From Trametopsis cervina (lineage: Eukaryota; Basidiomycota; Agaricomycetes; Polyporales; Irpicaceae), in contig MU278373.1 of NCBI GenBank assembly GCA_022385755.1, positions 300,369 through 364,368 of the forward strand: 64,000 bases of DNA. The letters run 5' to 3'. The translations under genes and the position numbers were made by a program. The notes beneath the pieces were generated by a model, which was not told where the DNA came from, searched no databases, and worked only from the letters and a program-made list of their open reading frames with translations. Numbering within the stretch: the first letter of the stretch is position 1; the number at the start of each line of letters is the position of its first letter. This document shows positions 45,932 through 58,091 of this stretch, in pieces.

Positions 45932-47725
45932 ATGTCCTTATCTCCATCGGCTGGCAGAACCCAACCTATATATATAACGGAGCTGCTGTCGCTGATTTTT
46001 TCTTTCCTAGATGACAGAAGTGTCTCACGAGCCGCTCGCGTATGCCAGCAATGGTCCGACATCGCACTCGACGTGCTATGGCACGTTGTTCACGACCCCC
46101 GCTCTCTGTTCAGTCTACTCGCGCCACTGAATACATACGAGCAACGGACCTCTTCGGGCACTGCCTCTATCATGGTCAGTCCCGTGCAACTCGAACTCTG
46201 GCGCTGTCTTGACGTAGCCGTGTAGAAGTTCCGCCGGCCTCTCATGCTGTCAGACTGGGAGCGGTTCGACCGATACGCTCATAGAGTGCGCGCCGTTAAC
46301 TTCGACTGCCGGCGTGGAAAGATGCGGGGCAGGCAGCTTGACCAGAGCGTCTACGATGAGATGGTGAGGACGTGTCCACGGCGGGAGATCATACCCAAAT
46401 TGCAGACGATGACCTGGTACATGAACGACGCAGCGCGACAGAGCCAGTCGCTCGTCTTCATGCATGGGGGAATCCGGCACTTGTCGATACAGCTTCACAA
46501 GTCCGCTAACATCCGCCTCGAAAATTACATCGACGCAGTTGTGTCGCGCGCACCTGGGGTCACGAAACTCGAAATCCGATCCCCACACCCCGTCAGGGAT
46601 ATTCGGAGCGAACTGCTAAGACTGTTTGGGGGCTTGCACCAGCTCAAACACTTGGCAGTCCCCATGTTCTTTCTGGTAGACGAAGTTATCGCCAAACTCG
46701 CATCCGCCATACATCTTGAGACGATCAACTTGGCAGAGCCCCTAGAGCAAGGAACAGGAGACCGAGCGGACGTCAGTTTTTTCAGTCCTAATATTGAAGA
46801 AAGGGGATTCTCAAGATTACACACGCTCAGCTTCAGTGCCCACTTACAGCATGCGACCATGTTCTTAAACAGACTCTTTGCACCAACCCATATCTCGAGC
46901 CTTCACGTCAATATCCTCGCCATTGATAACCCTCCCGTCCTACGCCAACTTCTGGCCGCCGTGACTCGCTTTCATCGGCTTACGGACCTCGTCCTAGACT
47001 TTGTCCTATGTCCGGGGGCGCCCATAGTCACTCCCCCTCCACCTTTCGCACGACCGAGCCTCGAGGCCCTACGCCCGCTGTTCTCGTGTCGGCGGATCAG
47101 AAAATTCGAAATCCGTTGGGACTACCAGCTGCACCTTTCTGATCACGACATGGACGACCTTGCAAGGAGCTGGCCTGAACTCGAACACCTGCACCTCCAT
47201 AGCGAACCCATCCCTGAAGCTGGCACTCCATCACTGACATTGAGGGCGCTCCTGCCCTTTGCTTGCCACTGTCCGCAACTGCGATATCTTGCTCTCTACC
47301 TCGATGGCGACGCGATACCTGCCCGCACAACATCCGCCTCTCCGCCGGCCTTCCGAGCTCTGCACAAGCTTGCGCTTGGGAGTTCTCCGGTTACCGTAGT
47401 CGAACCGACGGCTTTGTTTCTCAGCCAACTCTGCCCGGTCAATTGCGAGATCGTCTCTGGAGTTCGCTGGCCGGATGCCTTTGGAATAGCACTTGAAGAA
47501 GCGGGGGTAACAGACGCACAGAGGATCCAGATGCAGGACTGGTGGATAAGGTGGGGGAATATCGGTAAGGTACTCCCGTTGGCGGTGAAGGCCCGTCGTG
47601 AAGAGAAAGCGAGGATCGCCACTCTTCAGTTGGAGATGGAGTCGCTGCATATGGAGAGGAATTTGGAGAAAGAGAGACTGGAATACCTGGAGCGTGAAGT
47701 GCGCAAGCTACAAGGTAAACGGTAG
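45932..47725 (+). CDS. F-box protein with leucine-rich repeat-like body, copy 2
   Basis: Two exons: about 45932-46171, then from 46226, joined in phase. The F-box (ITELLSLIFSFLDDRSVSRA, VCQQWSDIALDVLW) opens the protein, and the intron falls at the same place as in the paralog at 40219. The body has leucine-rich units (ISSLHVNILA, LTDLVLDFVL, LRYLALYLDG) and shared words with the paralog such as LRALLPFA, HCPQL and TALFLSQ. The C-terminus is a predicted coiled coil (LQLEMESLHMERNLEKERLE). Presumed SCF adaptor, target unknown. The two copies have clearly diverged, so this duplication is older than the 41960/44929 repeat. Confidence 0.85.
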
Positions 47726-48671
47726 TACATGGTTATATATACGAACAAAAATTATCCCGCTCCTGCCTCTGCGATTATTAGTCGCTTACTCATGGTTTTG
47801 CGGAGTAGTGCACGTAGAAATTATTTATTAGCTGTATTGTTATTGTTTTTCATTGCACAAAAATGGTTCGCGGAATTGCATGTAGCTCGCACGAAGCTTT
47901 GTGGCGTGGGAAATATTACAGCGTCTATCGTAGTAGGCTTTCGCACTTCTCCATTGATCTCGCTACAACTTGGCTCGAGCCGTCACGTAACCCTTCCTGC
48001 TCGACCCCGAGTCATAGGTGCGCAATTTAGGCTTGTGTGGATTGAAGACTTGACCCACGACTTGCTCAGACTTCAGAGTCGCCCAGCGCATCGACGAATG
48101 ATTGTTGAAAGTCAACAGTCTCCATTTCAAGGACAAGATTCAAAACGTGCGCCCACCTGCCAAGATGTTATTAATTTGAATTTGTTAATACCGGAAGCAA
48201 GACAGCCATGATTGACGCGTATGCGCAGGTGCATCGCCCAAGAGTGGGCGGAGGGTGCCTTACCACAGTGCCCGTTGAATGGCTGTGTTTGCCAAGTGAG
48301 AAGTGTATGTACCTCCTGTCGTCATTCAAGGGCATGTGGTTGCCTGCATTCTGATCTCCGAACAGAGTATCGGCTAATGTGGGCTACGTTTTGACAGGCC
48401 CTGCAGATGTGGCTACTTAACCGCCATATACATGCATGTGCCCATGTATACCTCGGACGCAGAGCTCGAAGGTCATTCTTCCATTCCGTTCTTCAAGTCG
48501 TGATTGACTCGTGACGCACCTTGTTTGCGCGAGCTGACGAGCAAGTGGGGTCTCCGGGCATGGATCGAAAGCGCTGCTGCATAAACAGCATGCAGTTAAA
48601 AGCACGAAATGTGAGCCTACTTCCCCTACTGTCCCCTCCACACCCGATCTTTACCAGCTCACACAGCTCAG
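47726..48671. other. Spacer before the CAP-family gene
   Basis: About 950 bases, partly AT-rich. One open frame of 160 codons (47729-48211) lacks family resemblance and is not called. A TATA-like TTAAAA sits near 48597. Confidence 0.4.
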
Positions 48672-49500
48672 ATGATGCGTTTTGCCCTCTTGCTCACCCT
48701 GATCTCCGCCGCCCTGACCGGCTCGGCCCTGCCTTCAGCCGAGACCAGAAGCCAAGATGAATCCAGTTTGGACGACTTCCAAACTCAAGTCGTCAATACA
48801 CATAACCAGTACCGCTCGCAGTACGGTGCCCCCAACCTGTCGTGGAGTGATTCTCTGTACCCTGCCACTCTCCAGTGGGCGCAGCAGTGCAACTTCAAGC
48901 ACAGGTATGTTCACTATATTGCGACCCTTCTCCTCAGAAGCTGACGTCTTTCCTCATAGCAACGGCAATGGCGCATACGGCGAAAACCTTGTAATCTCGC
49001 CTCTTTGAATTATTGCACAGATCGATGCTCTTACGCTTTCCCTACAGGCTGCTGGTACGGGTAGCGCGTACGGCTACACTAATGGGCTTCAGGACTGGAT
49101 GAACGAAGCCTGTAAGTATTTCTACAGATAAACGAGTGGGACGCCATGTTCATGTTCGACTTACTCCGCATAGCCAAGTATGATTATAACAACCCCGGAT
49201 TCTCTTCTGCCACCGGCCACTTCACACAGGTGAGTATCGACGATGTCAGTATATCCAGAATCAGTGGTTGACGATGTGGCACAAAAGGTGGTGTGGAAGG
49301 GCAGCAAACAAGTGGCGTGCGCGGTTGCCAATTGTCCACCAGGCTCTATATTCACACAAGCGTCGAAGATGATTGTGTGCAGGTACAGCCCTCCCGGCAA
49401 TTATGCCGGAGAGTTCCCGTAAGCCGCATCCCCCCGGGCTCATGATTCTCAACTGAAATCTTATCGTACCTGTAGGCAGAATGTAGGTCGCCCGCAGTGA
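48672..49500 (+). CDS. Secreted CAP/PR-1 (SCP) domain protein
   Basis: Six exons join in phase: 48672-48904, 48960-48990, 49048-49111, then about 49174-49230, 49289-49420 and 49474-49500. The signal peptide is MMRFALLLTLISAALTGSAL, followed by a short acidic stretch. The CAP core has VNTHNQYRSQYGAPNLSWS, LQWAQQCNF, NGAYGENL, the signature GHFTQVVWKGSKQVACA, and the second signature VCRYSPPGNYAGEFPQNV. Fungal members bind sterols and other lipids and some are virulence or stress factors; function here is not known. Cys positions for the usual disulfides are present. The protein ends NVGRPQ directly after the second signature, with no tail. Confidence 0.9.
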
Positions 49501-49650
49501 GCCACATAGTAACATATGTGCTCCGGCTGAAGATCTCCTACGAACGAATGATGCTTGACAGTTTGTTGTATCCTCCGATTGTGCAGTCTGTAGTTTTACA
49601 TTGTGATATCATAAGCAGTACATCCAGATTTCCTTTGCTCTACATCCCGG

Positions 49651-51597
49651 CTACTTAGTGCCGCCGGCCCCACGCCGAGGTATGACCTGGCCATAGAAAT
49701 GCGCCATAATTCCCTCAACATGGGTTACGGTGAGATTAGATAACGGATGTGTTGCGTTCTGAAGCGCATTCAGGCATAAATTCCACGGAAGAAGAACCAG
49801 GGTGTGAGAAGCTTACCAAACGGTTTTGTTCGCCACCAACATATTTCGACGTGCCGTCTTCTTCAATCCAACTCAGACAATTCGCGAACACCTCTCGTCG
49901 CAGTGCTGCTAGCCTTTCATCTGTGATGATAACTGAATTTCTGTAAGTACTATCCGCTCGATGACATCTCAAAGATTTTACCTTTCGGCGCTGTATCTGC
50001 CTTCCAGCTGTCCAGAAGCTGCTTCCTACGGTCTGGAGACGGCAGCATCCGATGCTGCGCGGCCGATAACCCCGACAAGCAATATAATGTATGATAGGCA
50101 TCAGCAGGCCTGTGCAAGATACTGAATACTAGCAATGGATGATGTCATTGACAGAGACCTACTTCGTCGGCTTGTCGACCAATCCCCCTGCATGATGTTG
50201 TCCAGCGTATAACACGTACTCCTGGAGAGCCTTCCGGTTGAACAGCGAGTCTACGAGTACATTAACTTCGTTCACTCAGTATCGGATGACGTGGGGCCTA
50301 CCATCCACATCATCCCATCCGTCTTCATCGTCATGCTTCTCTACCGCCTTGGTAGTTGCTTCTGCACCCTCACGTTTGTCGTGCTCGCTAGAGTTCAAGA
50401 GACCTTCGACCAAGACAACGCATCCGCCGACCCACCAGCTATAGCAGCCATCTACTAATTTATTCGTTCGGCCCTTAAATCCACCGAGCTCTACCTCAGT
50501 ACCTTGCATTTGCGTCGACCATCGTAGAAGCGCGGTGGTGTTGATGGTGGGCTTGGGTCCGTTTCCGTAGCAAGTTTGGATGTACGGCTGCAACAGAATC
50601 CAGCTCGCTGTAGCGCAGAAGGTGTAGCCGCCGTGGGCCTCGCCCAGAGGCGGCCGTGGATCTGCCGCATTTGACTCTCCTGTGAATAGACAGGTTGGGA
50701 GACCAGTGGCACCGGTAGCATCAGGCGACTCACCCTTCGAGTTCCCCAGACCAAATACCCAATCGGGGAAGGAGGCATTGCAGAATCCTCCCTCGTATGT
50801 CTGACAACTGGCGATGAACTCCGGTGTGCCTTCTAATAGTTCGGGTGTGAGCAGGTCCAGCAACGTCGCAACCGATAAGAGACAGTAAATTCCCCTGAGG
50901 AGGATGTCAACGGATCACACAATGATTGCATTCTACAAATCACCGACCTGACATCCACTTCACCGTAATGGGACACAAGGAACGAGCCATCGGGCTGCTT
51001 CAATGACATGAAGAAATCGTAGAGCCCCTCGCTGAACGAATGTGAATGGGGTTACTTGCAATCTATGGTCCAATTTACGTACCGATCAATCTTGTCCCAT
51101 CCTCCGTGATTACCGTCCCTGCCTGCAACAGCTAGAGCGCATACCGATGCATAAGTGGCAAGTAAATGGGGAAACTGCCCTGGTCCGCCTCCAAAACCAC
51201 CTGAGGGATGTTGAAAGCTCAGGATTGTGTCGATAGCGCTGAGGAGAGTTAGATAAGACGCTGCAGTATGTAAGTGTGGCGAAACACACCGCTTCTTGGT
51301 CTGATCGTCCAGACTGACCCCCAGCACACTGAACCCTTGCAGAGTCCAAAAGATCAACCATGGCTGACTTGCATCTTGCGAGCTGTAGCGGGAGGGAAAG
51401 CCTTGGACAAGATTTCGCACAAGGAACTGCAGATGTGCATTCCTCTGCAGAAGGGGTACGTGATTAGTGTCCCCGGAAACGATCTTGGCCCAGTGGGATT
51501 GCAGTGTACGTTCGGTATCGGCTTGTAACTCTGAAGTGGGAGTAGGATATCCGTCGTTGGGCGTTGGATGCGAACGATGAGAGCCGGCTGAGGTCAT
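49651..51597 (-). CDS. RAM1: Protein farnesyltransferase subunit beta
   Basis: Catalytic beta subunit of CaaX farnesyltransferase, which attaches farnesyl to Ras and related proteins in the cytosol. Several exons show the alpha-alpha barrel repeats: QRNAHLQFLVRNLVQGFPSR, QPWLIFWTLQGFSVLG, GGFGGGPGQFPHLLATYAS, DGSFLVSHYGEVDVR, SCQTYEGGF and EAHGGYTFCATASWILL. The zinc ligands are visible as Asp and Cys in KLVDGCYSWWVGG and His in DAYHTLYCLSGLS. The C-terminus runs VTHVEGIMAHFYGQ. An insertion of acidic and basic residues (EHDKREGAEATTKAVEKHDD) lies after the Asp-Cys motif; similar loops occur in fungal enzymes. It is divergent from the BTB gene at 51874, 277 bases apart. Confidence 0.93.
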
Positions 51598-51843
51598 ACT
51601 TATAGTACTAGAGATACAGTTTGGCTAGAATTACAATGTGTGAATGAAAGCAAGAGGCAAAGTTGTGGGCGAACAAAAGGCACTATCGGCCTCGGAGCAC
51701 TCGAGGGGCACGTGATCGCAATGTAACGCGTGACTGCTGTGACAGAACGCGTCCGCGTACTGAGTGTGGAAGGTCGCTTGATACTGCATTCCTTCGCTAT
51801 CTACGAAAAAAAGTCTTTCCATCACGCGTTTAGAGTGCGTTTT

Positions 51844-51859
51844 ATTTATATATATATAT
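51844..51859 (+). promoter_or_regulatory. AT-rich TATA-like run
   Basis: A (TA)n run lies only about 15-30 bases before the ATG at 51874. If it is the TATA box, transcription would start near or after this ATG and the in-frame ATG at 51895 would be used. Confidence 0.35.
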
Positions 51860-51873
51860 GAGATGTACAACTC

Positions 51874-53717
51874 ATGCCTCAACTGCAGACCTGGATGCTC
51901 ACCGCGCAAGACGCGGACAGCGTGGATGTCAAGCCCCGCATAAGGCCGTTTCCTCTGGACGTTGACACAGAAATGTCTATCTCGGAAGATAGGGCGGCGA
52001 CGACCAGGGGTAGAAGCTCGTCATTTTCAGACCTCCCGTCGCCGGAAGCCAATACTCCTATTAAAACTGTCAAGACAGAGCCTTCCCTCCTGGATCCGGA
52101 CTTTCTAGCCAGGTCCAAGCACTCGCCAATATACATCTCAAGTGATTCGGACGCGGATGAAGTAGACGCGCAAATGAACGCCTCACAGACACTGGAGCAG
52201 AAAGACCAGCTTGACGGGGATGAGGATGAAGAAGAAGACGAATTGGGCGACTCATCGAAAGAGGCTGATCAGAGCGAGGCAATTGAAGGCGAAGAGGACG
52301 GCAGGAAGGTGAATGCAACGGCGTCTGGAACGGAAGTAGCTCCGCGTGGAACCAGTCATGTTGTTCAGTCATCTTCATCGTCGTCATCGTCATCGTCTTC
52401 GCCGTCGCTGTCACCATTCCGGTCATCCTCCCAGGTGCGACCACGCCCTAGGCCGATATTATCTCAACCCCCTGTAGAGCCAAAGAAACGCCCTCGGCCA
52501 TCTCTGCCACCCTCACAAGTAGTAAAATCCTCGACCCAATCACAAGGAAAGACAACTTTAGCAACAGATGCCGTAGAGCCCAATACTACCTCGGAACATT
52601 TATCGGATACTTCTGAGTCAGAACATGAAGAGGAAAAGAATCGGTACACGAAGCGCGCTAGGCGTAGCGGCAGTTCAACAGGACCTACTCCGAGGAACAA
52701 ACGAAGAACCAAGCACGAGACCTACTGGTTTCTGGACGGGTCTGTCATTCTAGAACTTGGGGGTATCATGTTCAAGTTGCACAGGTCTCGACTCGTGCAG
52801 CATTCGAGCTTCTTCTTTGAACTGTTCTCCAATACCATGAGAGATAGCCCCGATCGCCAGGCTGACTCGAAAGAGCAGGTCGATCTCTTCGATTTCGTGG
52901 ATAAATGCCCTGTTTATCCTTTAAAGGGGGTGTCTGTAAAAGACTTTGAGGAGCTACTCCTTGCGCTGGACAATGCGATGTACGTGCTATCCACTTTTGA
53001 ATGACCCCTATTGACTGTCCCACATCCAGTTCATACGTGTTCAGACCGCCGGAGTTCTCTCAACTGGCCTCAATTCTTCGCGCCGCCCGAACACTGCGCT
53101 TCACCGCTCTAGACGATTTCGCCAGTCGCATCCTCCGCGAGATGTGGTCTAATGACCTGGCAAAACTGTCATCCGCTCGCATTCCACATGCATCAAAAAC
53201 GATTATCCTTGCTCGCTCGTGTGATATGCCCGAGCTCTTGAAACGCGCGTTTTACGAGCTCGTGCGCACCTCGCGGCTTGGGGAGGACGAAGACGCCGAC
53301 CTTCAGGACCCCGACGTACTAGGCTCTCAAATCTCCAGGGCGGACCTGGCGCGTCTTATACGAGCCCGCGAAGAACTGACCGCGCGCTGGCTGTGGGCTG
53401 CTGATAGCCCGCCCGACATTCTCTGTCCGTTATCTGCCGTCGACCCTCCCAGCGACGAGAGTGCGAAATGTATTCAAGCCCGGGCACAGAACCTTCCACA
53501 TTGGCAAGATACGGTGAAAAAGACGCTACTGTTCGAGGAATGCCTGTATGATCCACTTCACGGTTTGGAACGACTGGTACAAATCGACTGGGCGGCCCTC
53601 GGATACTGTCAGGGCTGCGTGAAGGCCTGGAGGGAGTCCTGGGTCTCACAGAGGAAGAAATTATGGCAGCAGCTTGATGTTTGGCTCGGATTGCCGACGG
53701 AGGATAACAATGCTTAG
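51874..53717 (+). CDS. BTB/POZ domain protein, second copy
   Basis: Two exons, 51874-52979 and 53030-53717, joined in phase. The first 250 residues are disordered and acidic or Ser-rich, with basic patches (KKRPRPSLPPS, TKRARRSG) that look like nuclear signals, and a Ser run. The BTB core is YWFLDGSVILELGGIMFKLH, LVQHSSFFFELF, VYPLKGVSVKDFEELLLAL. After the intron: FSQLASILRAARTLRFTAL and IILARSCDMPELLKRAFYEL, then a Cys-containing tail (ALGYCQGCVKAWRES) and LWQQLDVWLG. The plan, intron position and tail match the minus-strand gene at 23411-24482, but this copy has a much longer N-terminus. Partner unknown. Confidence 0.85.
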
Positions 53718-54066
53718 TACCACAGGTAACAATGCTTTGATAATGCATTTGCGAATGATGATCTGCTCTGGTTTTTAAAACTTTATCGAGCTGGCTGTAT
53801 CGCATGGGGCTGTCTCGAGGTATGAATGGTGAAACTTTGTCTGCCTTGGACAGAGTAGTTGTACCATCCAGTCCGCGTGCAAAAATACGTCACGGTGAAT
53901 CACATTTTCCACTTGTCCAGCATTCACCTTCACCGGCATTCATCTTCTAAGCATAATGTTCCTCTGCATCCTAAGTAGAAGATGGCTCGACTTGGTGCGT
54001 GTTTTTTTCTGCTTGCAGCACACACCCCTATATACCGCTGCCATACTCGACACTACTGCTCACACC
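53718..54066. other. Spacer with TATA-like element
   Basis: Short intergenic stretch. TATATA at 54029-54034 lies about 33 bases before the ATG at 54067. A short ATGGCTCGACTTG block followed by a good donor at 53983 might be a 5' exon of the next gene, but I could not join it. Confidence 0.35.
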
Positions 54067-54703
54067 ATGGATACGACACATATTGGTATACATCTATCAC
54101 TCACGGTGTGCGCGATTTGATTTTTCTAGATGCAGCAACTCAACAAATCGTAGAACGGACACCCGGTAGGTGTACTGAGCAGCACCGAAATCAGTCCGAG
54201 GGTGAGAACGAGATCGAATACTCGTGCTTACCAACTGGCTTAGTACCGTACATATTAAGAGGACCAGAGGCGGAGAGTACAGCGTTATACAGCGCCTGTA
54301 GACATATTCCTGTTTCCTGATGCGTACAGCATATCGGCAATTCTCCTCCAAATCAAACTCGCCATCTCAAATCTCGACCCGCGGCCCGCGCGGTTAGCTG
54401 CAAACTGGGATAGGCGTGTCGCCACTAGTTCCGCTCTCTTTTCTCTGCTCTTGATTTTCATTTTGATGCGTGCTAACGATATGCATTGTCCAGTCCGTAC
54501 GGCATGGGGGAAGCATTGGAAGGGTACAAGCGTGCGGCGCGCACACACGGGTGGAAGGTGCGTTCTGCTCTATTCATCACTTGACGTCCCGCTTGAATGC
54601 ATTCTGTGAGGATGCGAGAAGGAAGCTGACTTTATTTTCTTGGCTGACTGCGCAGATTCCTGAGGACGTAGATCGATTAGCAGGCGTAGGAAGCTCGTAT
54701 TAG
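54067..54703 (+). CDS. Small five-exon protein of unknown function
   Basis: Exons 54067-54085, 54130-54165, 54302-54413, 54494-54557 and 54656-54703 join in phase into a frame of 92 residues plus stop. It begins MDTTHIDAATQQIVERTP, has a helical middle (AYSISAILLQIKLAISNL), then NWDSPYGMGEALEGYKRAAR, and ends VGSSY. The third donor would be GC (AG|GCGTGT); the others are GT-AG. No single exon is longer than 112 nt, so long-frame searches miss it. The residue composition, amphipathic helices and a good ATG context (CACCATGG) support a real gene. I do not recognise the family and see no signal peptide or membrane helix. Confidence 0.55.
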
Positions 54704-54793
54704 CACGCGACATCTAAAATCCACACACATATGTTGAGCTGAGTGATTCGGGGATATGCACATGTACCAGTAAATAACGCAACACAATGCGAG

Positions 54794-55081
54794 TTACCAT
54801 GTCTCATCCGTTGCCAGACTTTGACTCCACCCTCGCCCACGTACCCATCCTCGTCCTCGTCCTCGCCCTCGTTCCTGCCCACGTCCTCGTCCCCGCTCTT
54901 GCCCTCTCCCTCGTCCTCTTTCTTGCCCTATCCCTCTTCCTCTTTCTTGACCTCGTCCCCGTGCCCGTCCTCGGCCCGTCCCTGTCCCGCGTCCTCGGCC
55001 CCTTTCGCTTGGACCGGTGGATTCAAGCTCACCGCCAGTACTGCGCGATCGCTTCTCGCCGATCAGGCTCGTTGTCGACAC
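54794..55081 (-). repeat. Arg-Gly repeat tract
   Basis: A run of units like GQERGRGR, read on the minus strand. The DNA is a CTCGTCCC/CTCTTGCC array at about 54830-55000. It is in frame with the proposed last exon of tRNase Z. Confidence 0.7.
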
Positions 55082-56842
55082 AGACGCAGATTGGGACGCT
55101 AGATAGTGACCACGCCAGCACCTCAGCGTTCACTTGCATTTGCCAAGGAGCGCAGCAGAGACGTACCATGCTCGTCATCCTGTACACCCCACTCCTCGCG
55201 CATCTCCCATTCCTCCCCCACCTCCTCTCCCTCCTCGCTGTCCAGCTCCGCCCCCAGCTCCTTCGCGAGTACGACCACGCGGTCAAAGTCCGCCACGGCA
55301 CGGGCACTCGCCCCTGGAATTGCAGGTTGCCACGCTTGAGTTGCCTGCCGCTCGATCTCACGGATGCATGCTGTGCGAAAGGACCAGGGAGAGGCGGCAG
55401 GATGATATCTACGTGTAAAGAGGGATTAGCGATTCTCTTTGACTTACGTCCATAGGGAAACAAAACTAAAGTAATAGTAGATCATAGTAAAGAGAACATA
55501 GGTGATAAAGTGAAGGGAGGACAGGAGAAGACATAAGGATGGGGATGGAGACTGAAGCGAAAAAGAGAAATCACATACCGCGACCCCAAATGGTTCAACA
55601 CCAGGCTCTCCGCTCCGACTAGATTTGCAAAAGTGCCCGCCATTCCTGGTGTGCTGTGTCCATTGGTGATAGCTTTCGCCTCCACGCTGGCGAGCGTGCG
55701 GTTCTTGTTCCCCGATGTGCCACGGGTATCGATGTGGGGAGGAATGAAGGCAGACGTGCATTCATGAATAAGGAGGGATACAGAGAGTGTCTGTGTGGGT
55801 CTTTCGAGAGCGGAGGAAGAAGGGGAGGGAGGAGAAGGAGATGGGATTGTCTGGAGGACGGGCAAGATGGGCGAGGGATCGGAGGTGTCGCCAAGGATGA
55901 GGATCGTGCGGGGAGCGTATGTTCGCGACTTTCGAGCCTGGGCAAGAGGGTGTTGCGAGAGTTGAGAAGGCGGAGGCAAAGTGTTTTCCGCGAATAGATA
56001 TCCGATGCATGGGTCTAATCGAAACACGGGGAAGCATGAGCTAAGAAGGAGAGAGGGGCCAATGCGCACCTCTGTGGATTATAGGACCTGCATGTACGGT
56101 GACCCTTGCGCTCGCACCACCGTGGTGGACGTTAGCGGCTGTCATATCGCGCCAACAGCCATCTGCGTCGCACATGAAATCGAGGCCTGGTCTTTCATTT
56201 GGGTGGAGGCCGGACCCCACCTCTCCTTCGCCACCGGAAGCGGTACCCAACATAGATGCAGCATCGGAGGCAAAGGAAGGAGCAGACGGCCGCTCGCCGG
56301 GTCCCAAAAGTTCATGCACGCAATATAGGTCTGCGCCGCGTGTATGCGTTAGCGTCATAACGGTGCGGACGAACGCGCGTAGGCCAACGGGACCATATAG
56401 CTCGACTTTCAGAACGGGAGGCTTCTTGACAGGCTGGGAGGCGTCGGGTGCGAAGCCGAGGAGATTGCGCAAGAGAGTTATTATGCCCATCGTGTGATCA
56501 GCTGAAGTATATTGAGTTTGAGTGGGTTGAAAGAGGAGGCGGACGAGCGTACCGTGCATGTGGGTGATGAATATCTTTTTGACATTGGCAACGCGCAGTC
56601 GGTGGTAAGCGTTTGTGTGCTCGGGCTGCAGGGCGAACTGGCGGAGGGTGCCCTCTGCACAGTCGACCACTACACATGGGAGCGGTTAGCATTGGTAGTT
56701 GCGCGGAAGGAACGGTAGACACACTCCACAGGGAGCTGTCACCGAGTGCATCTAAGACGAGGCTAGAGCAGCTGCGAGTGTCAGTGGGTCCGCCGCCGCT
56801 CGTCGTTCCAAGGAAGGTGACGGCCATATTGTGTCCTGACAT
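54794..56842 (-). CDS. tRNase Z (tRNA 3' processing endonuclease), with RG-rich tail
   Basis: Removes 3' trailers from tRNA precursors; metallo-beta-lactamase fold of the short RNase Z type. Exon 1 gives MAVTFLGTTSGGGPTDTRSC, exon 2 VDCAEGTLRQFALQ and FITHMHG, and exon 3 DHTMGIITLLRNLLG, so the metal motif HxHxDH is split by an intron. Further on: CIGYLFAE, TILILGDTSDPS (metal Asp), LLIHECTSAF, MAGTFANLVGAESLVLNHLG and EIERQATQAWQPA. A last exon beginning ASQSASVSTTSLIGEKRSR joins in phase through a GTACGT donor and runs into an Arg-Gly repeat tail, ending at 54794. If that intron is retained, the frame would stop at 55122 instead. The start at 56842 is MSGHNMAV; the second ATG is equally possible. 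Confidence 0.8.
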
Positions 56843-58091
56843 CGTGCTAGTTGACTTTGAGCTTGCTTCGCGCTTGAAGTTGCGACCGCGGAGGCAAAGT
56901 CTGATAGCCAACGAGCGGGAGAGAAGAGACCGTATAGGAGGAACTACAAAATAGGCCAGTATGTCGTTACAGTCTGATAGCCAACGGGCGGGAGAGTATA
57001 CGAGGCTGCTGCAATAGGCCGATCGCTGATCTCCGCTGTGAGCACGCCCACGTGACGGAGCATCGTTCAAACAACGTACGGCAGACTCATACATATTCTC
57101 TCTCACACAAGTACCCAAGCTATGTAGCTATAGAGATGTCTAAGCAGCACAATTACATTGCGCGTGCGCTGTGTACTTCGTGGATCACAGTTCCCAGATC
57201 AACACCGGGCCGGCCAGGCGTGTATCAATCCCACTCTCGCCCCCTTTTAATCGCACTTACACCCATCCATGTATACAGGACAGAATGCCACTTTTGGGGG
57301 GCCATCGTTCTACCCAGGGCGAGTGTGTGTGGCTTCAAAAATACATCATGTCCTGCACAATACTCCTGCTGGCATACTCTGAATCCTTCTAGTGACCAGG
57401 TCGCGGGTTTGTAACACGGATACATGGACGGGGCACATGGCCGTACCCAGATACATTCACGAGACGCTTGGATATAGGTGTCTACCTCGTATCGGGGGGT
57501 GCTCGGCATGGGCAGGGATCCACTGCACACCGTCGCCAATAATCGTTTGCGCTCTGCGTCAACTCGTATTTCTGCAGGTAACTCTGCATACTCACACTCT
57601 GTCTGAGAACTGAAAGTCAGCTGAACATCGCGCCCTTTGCGTTGTAACCCGTCCTGTCATGACCGAATGTAGCACCTGCTTCATGAATTGGCGGCGACTG
57701 GGTGTCGTGGCTGTTATCGCCCATTTCGTCAATCGTGCTTTCGAGGACGACCTCGCAAGCCTGGACATCGTCAAAAACAAAGGACAGAAATGTGGATTCA
57801 CCTATCGTCGCCTGTCACACCATCCATTCTTCCATAGGCGGACGGCCAAGAGGATTCCCATATTATCAGGTCCAAAGGTCGTGCCATGTGTGTTGCCAAT
57901 TTGCTCATCCGTTCCGAATCCATGCCTTACTCACGTCACACCGAATGTATACCGCCTTCTGGAGCGTTCGACTGCATCACACATACTCCCACGAGAAAGC
58001 TCGAGCAGAACCCAACTTTGTTTCCTTCGTTTACTGATACACATTGTTATTTCTAATGACTTTTACGCCGCACGTGTCTCAAGGACCCGGA
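56843..58091. other. Spacer without a supported gene
   Basis: About 1.25 kb holding the tRNase Z promoter side and the 3' flank of the SOD gene. A direct near-repeat (TCTGATAGCCAACGAGCGGGAGAG at about 56900 and TCTGATAGCCAACGGGCGGGAGAG at about 56972) is visible. A frame of 145 codons at 57659-58096 shows no family resemblance. Confidence 0.45.

Noticed and set aside
47729..48211. Plus-strand frame of 160 codons after the second F-box gene
   Set aside because: No family resemblance, no promoter, and composition like the surrounding spacer.
54787..55455. Plus-strand frame of 222 codons with a strongly hydrophobic Leu/Val repeat
   Set aside because: It is the antisense reading of the Arg-Gly repeat and the tRNase Z end; the hydrophobicity comes from the CTC/GTC repeat.
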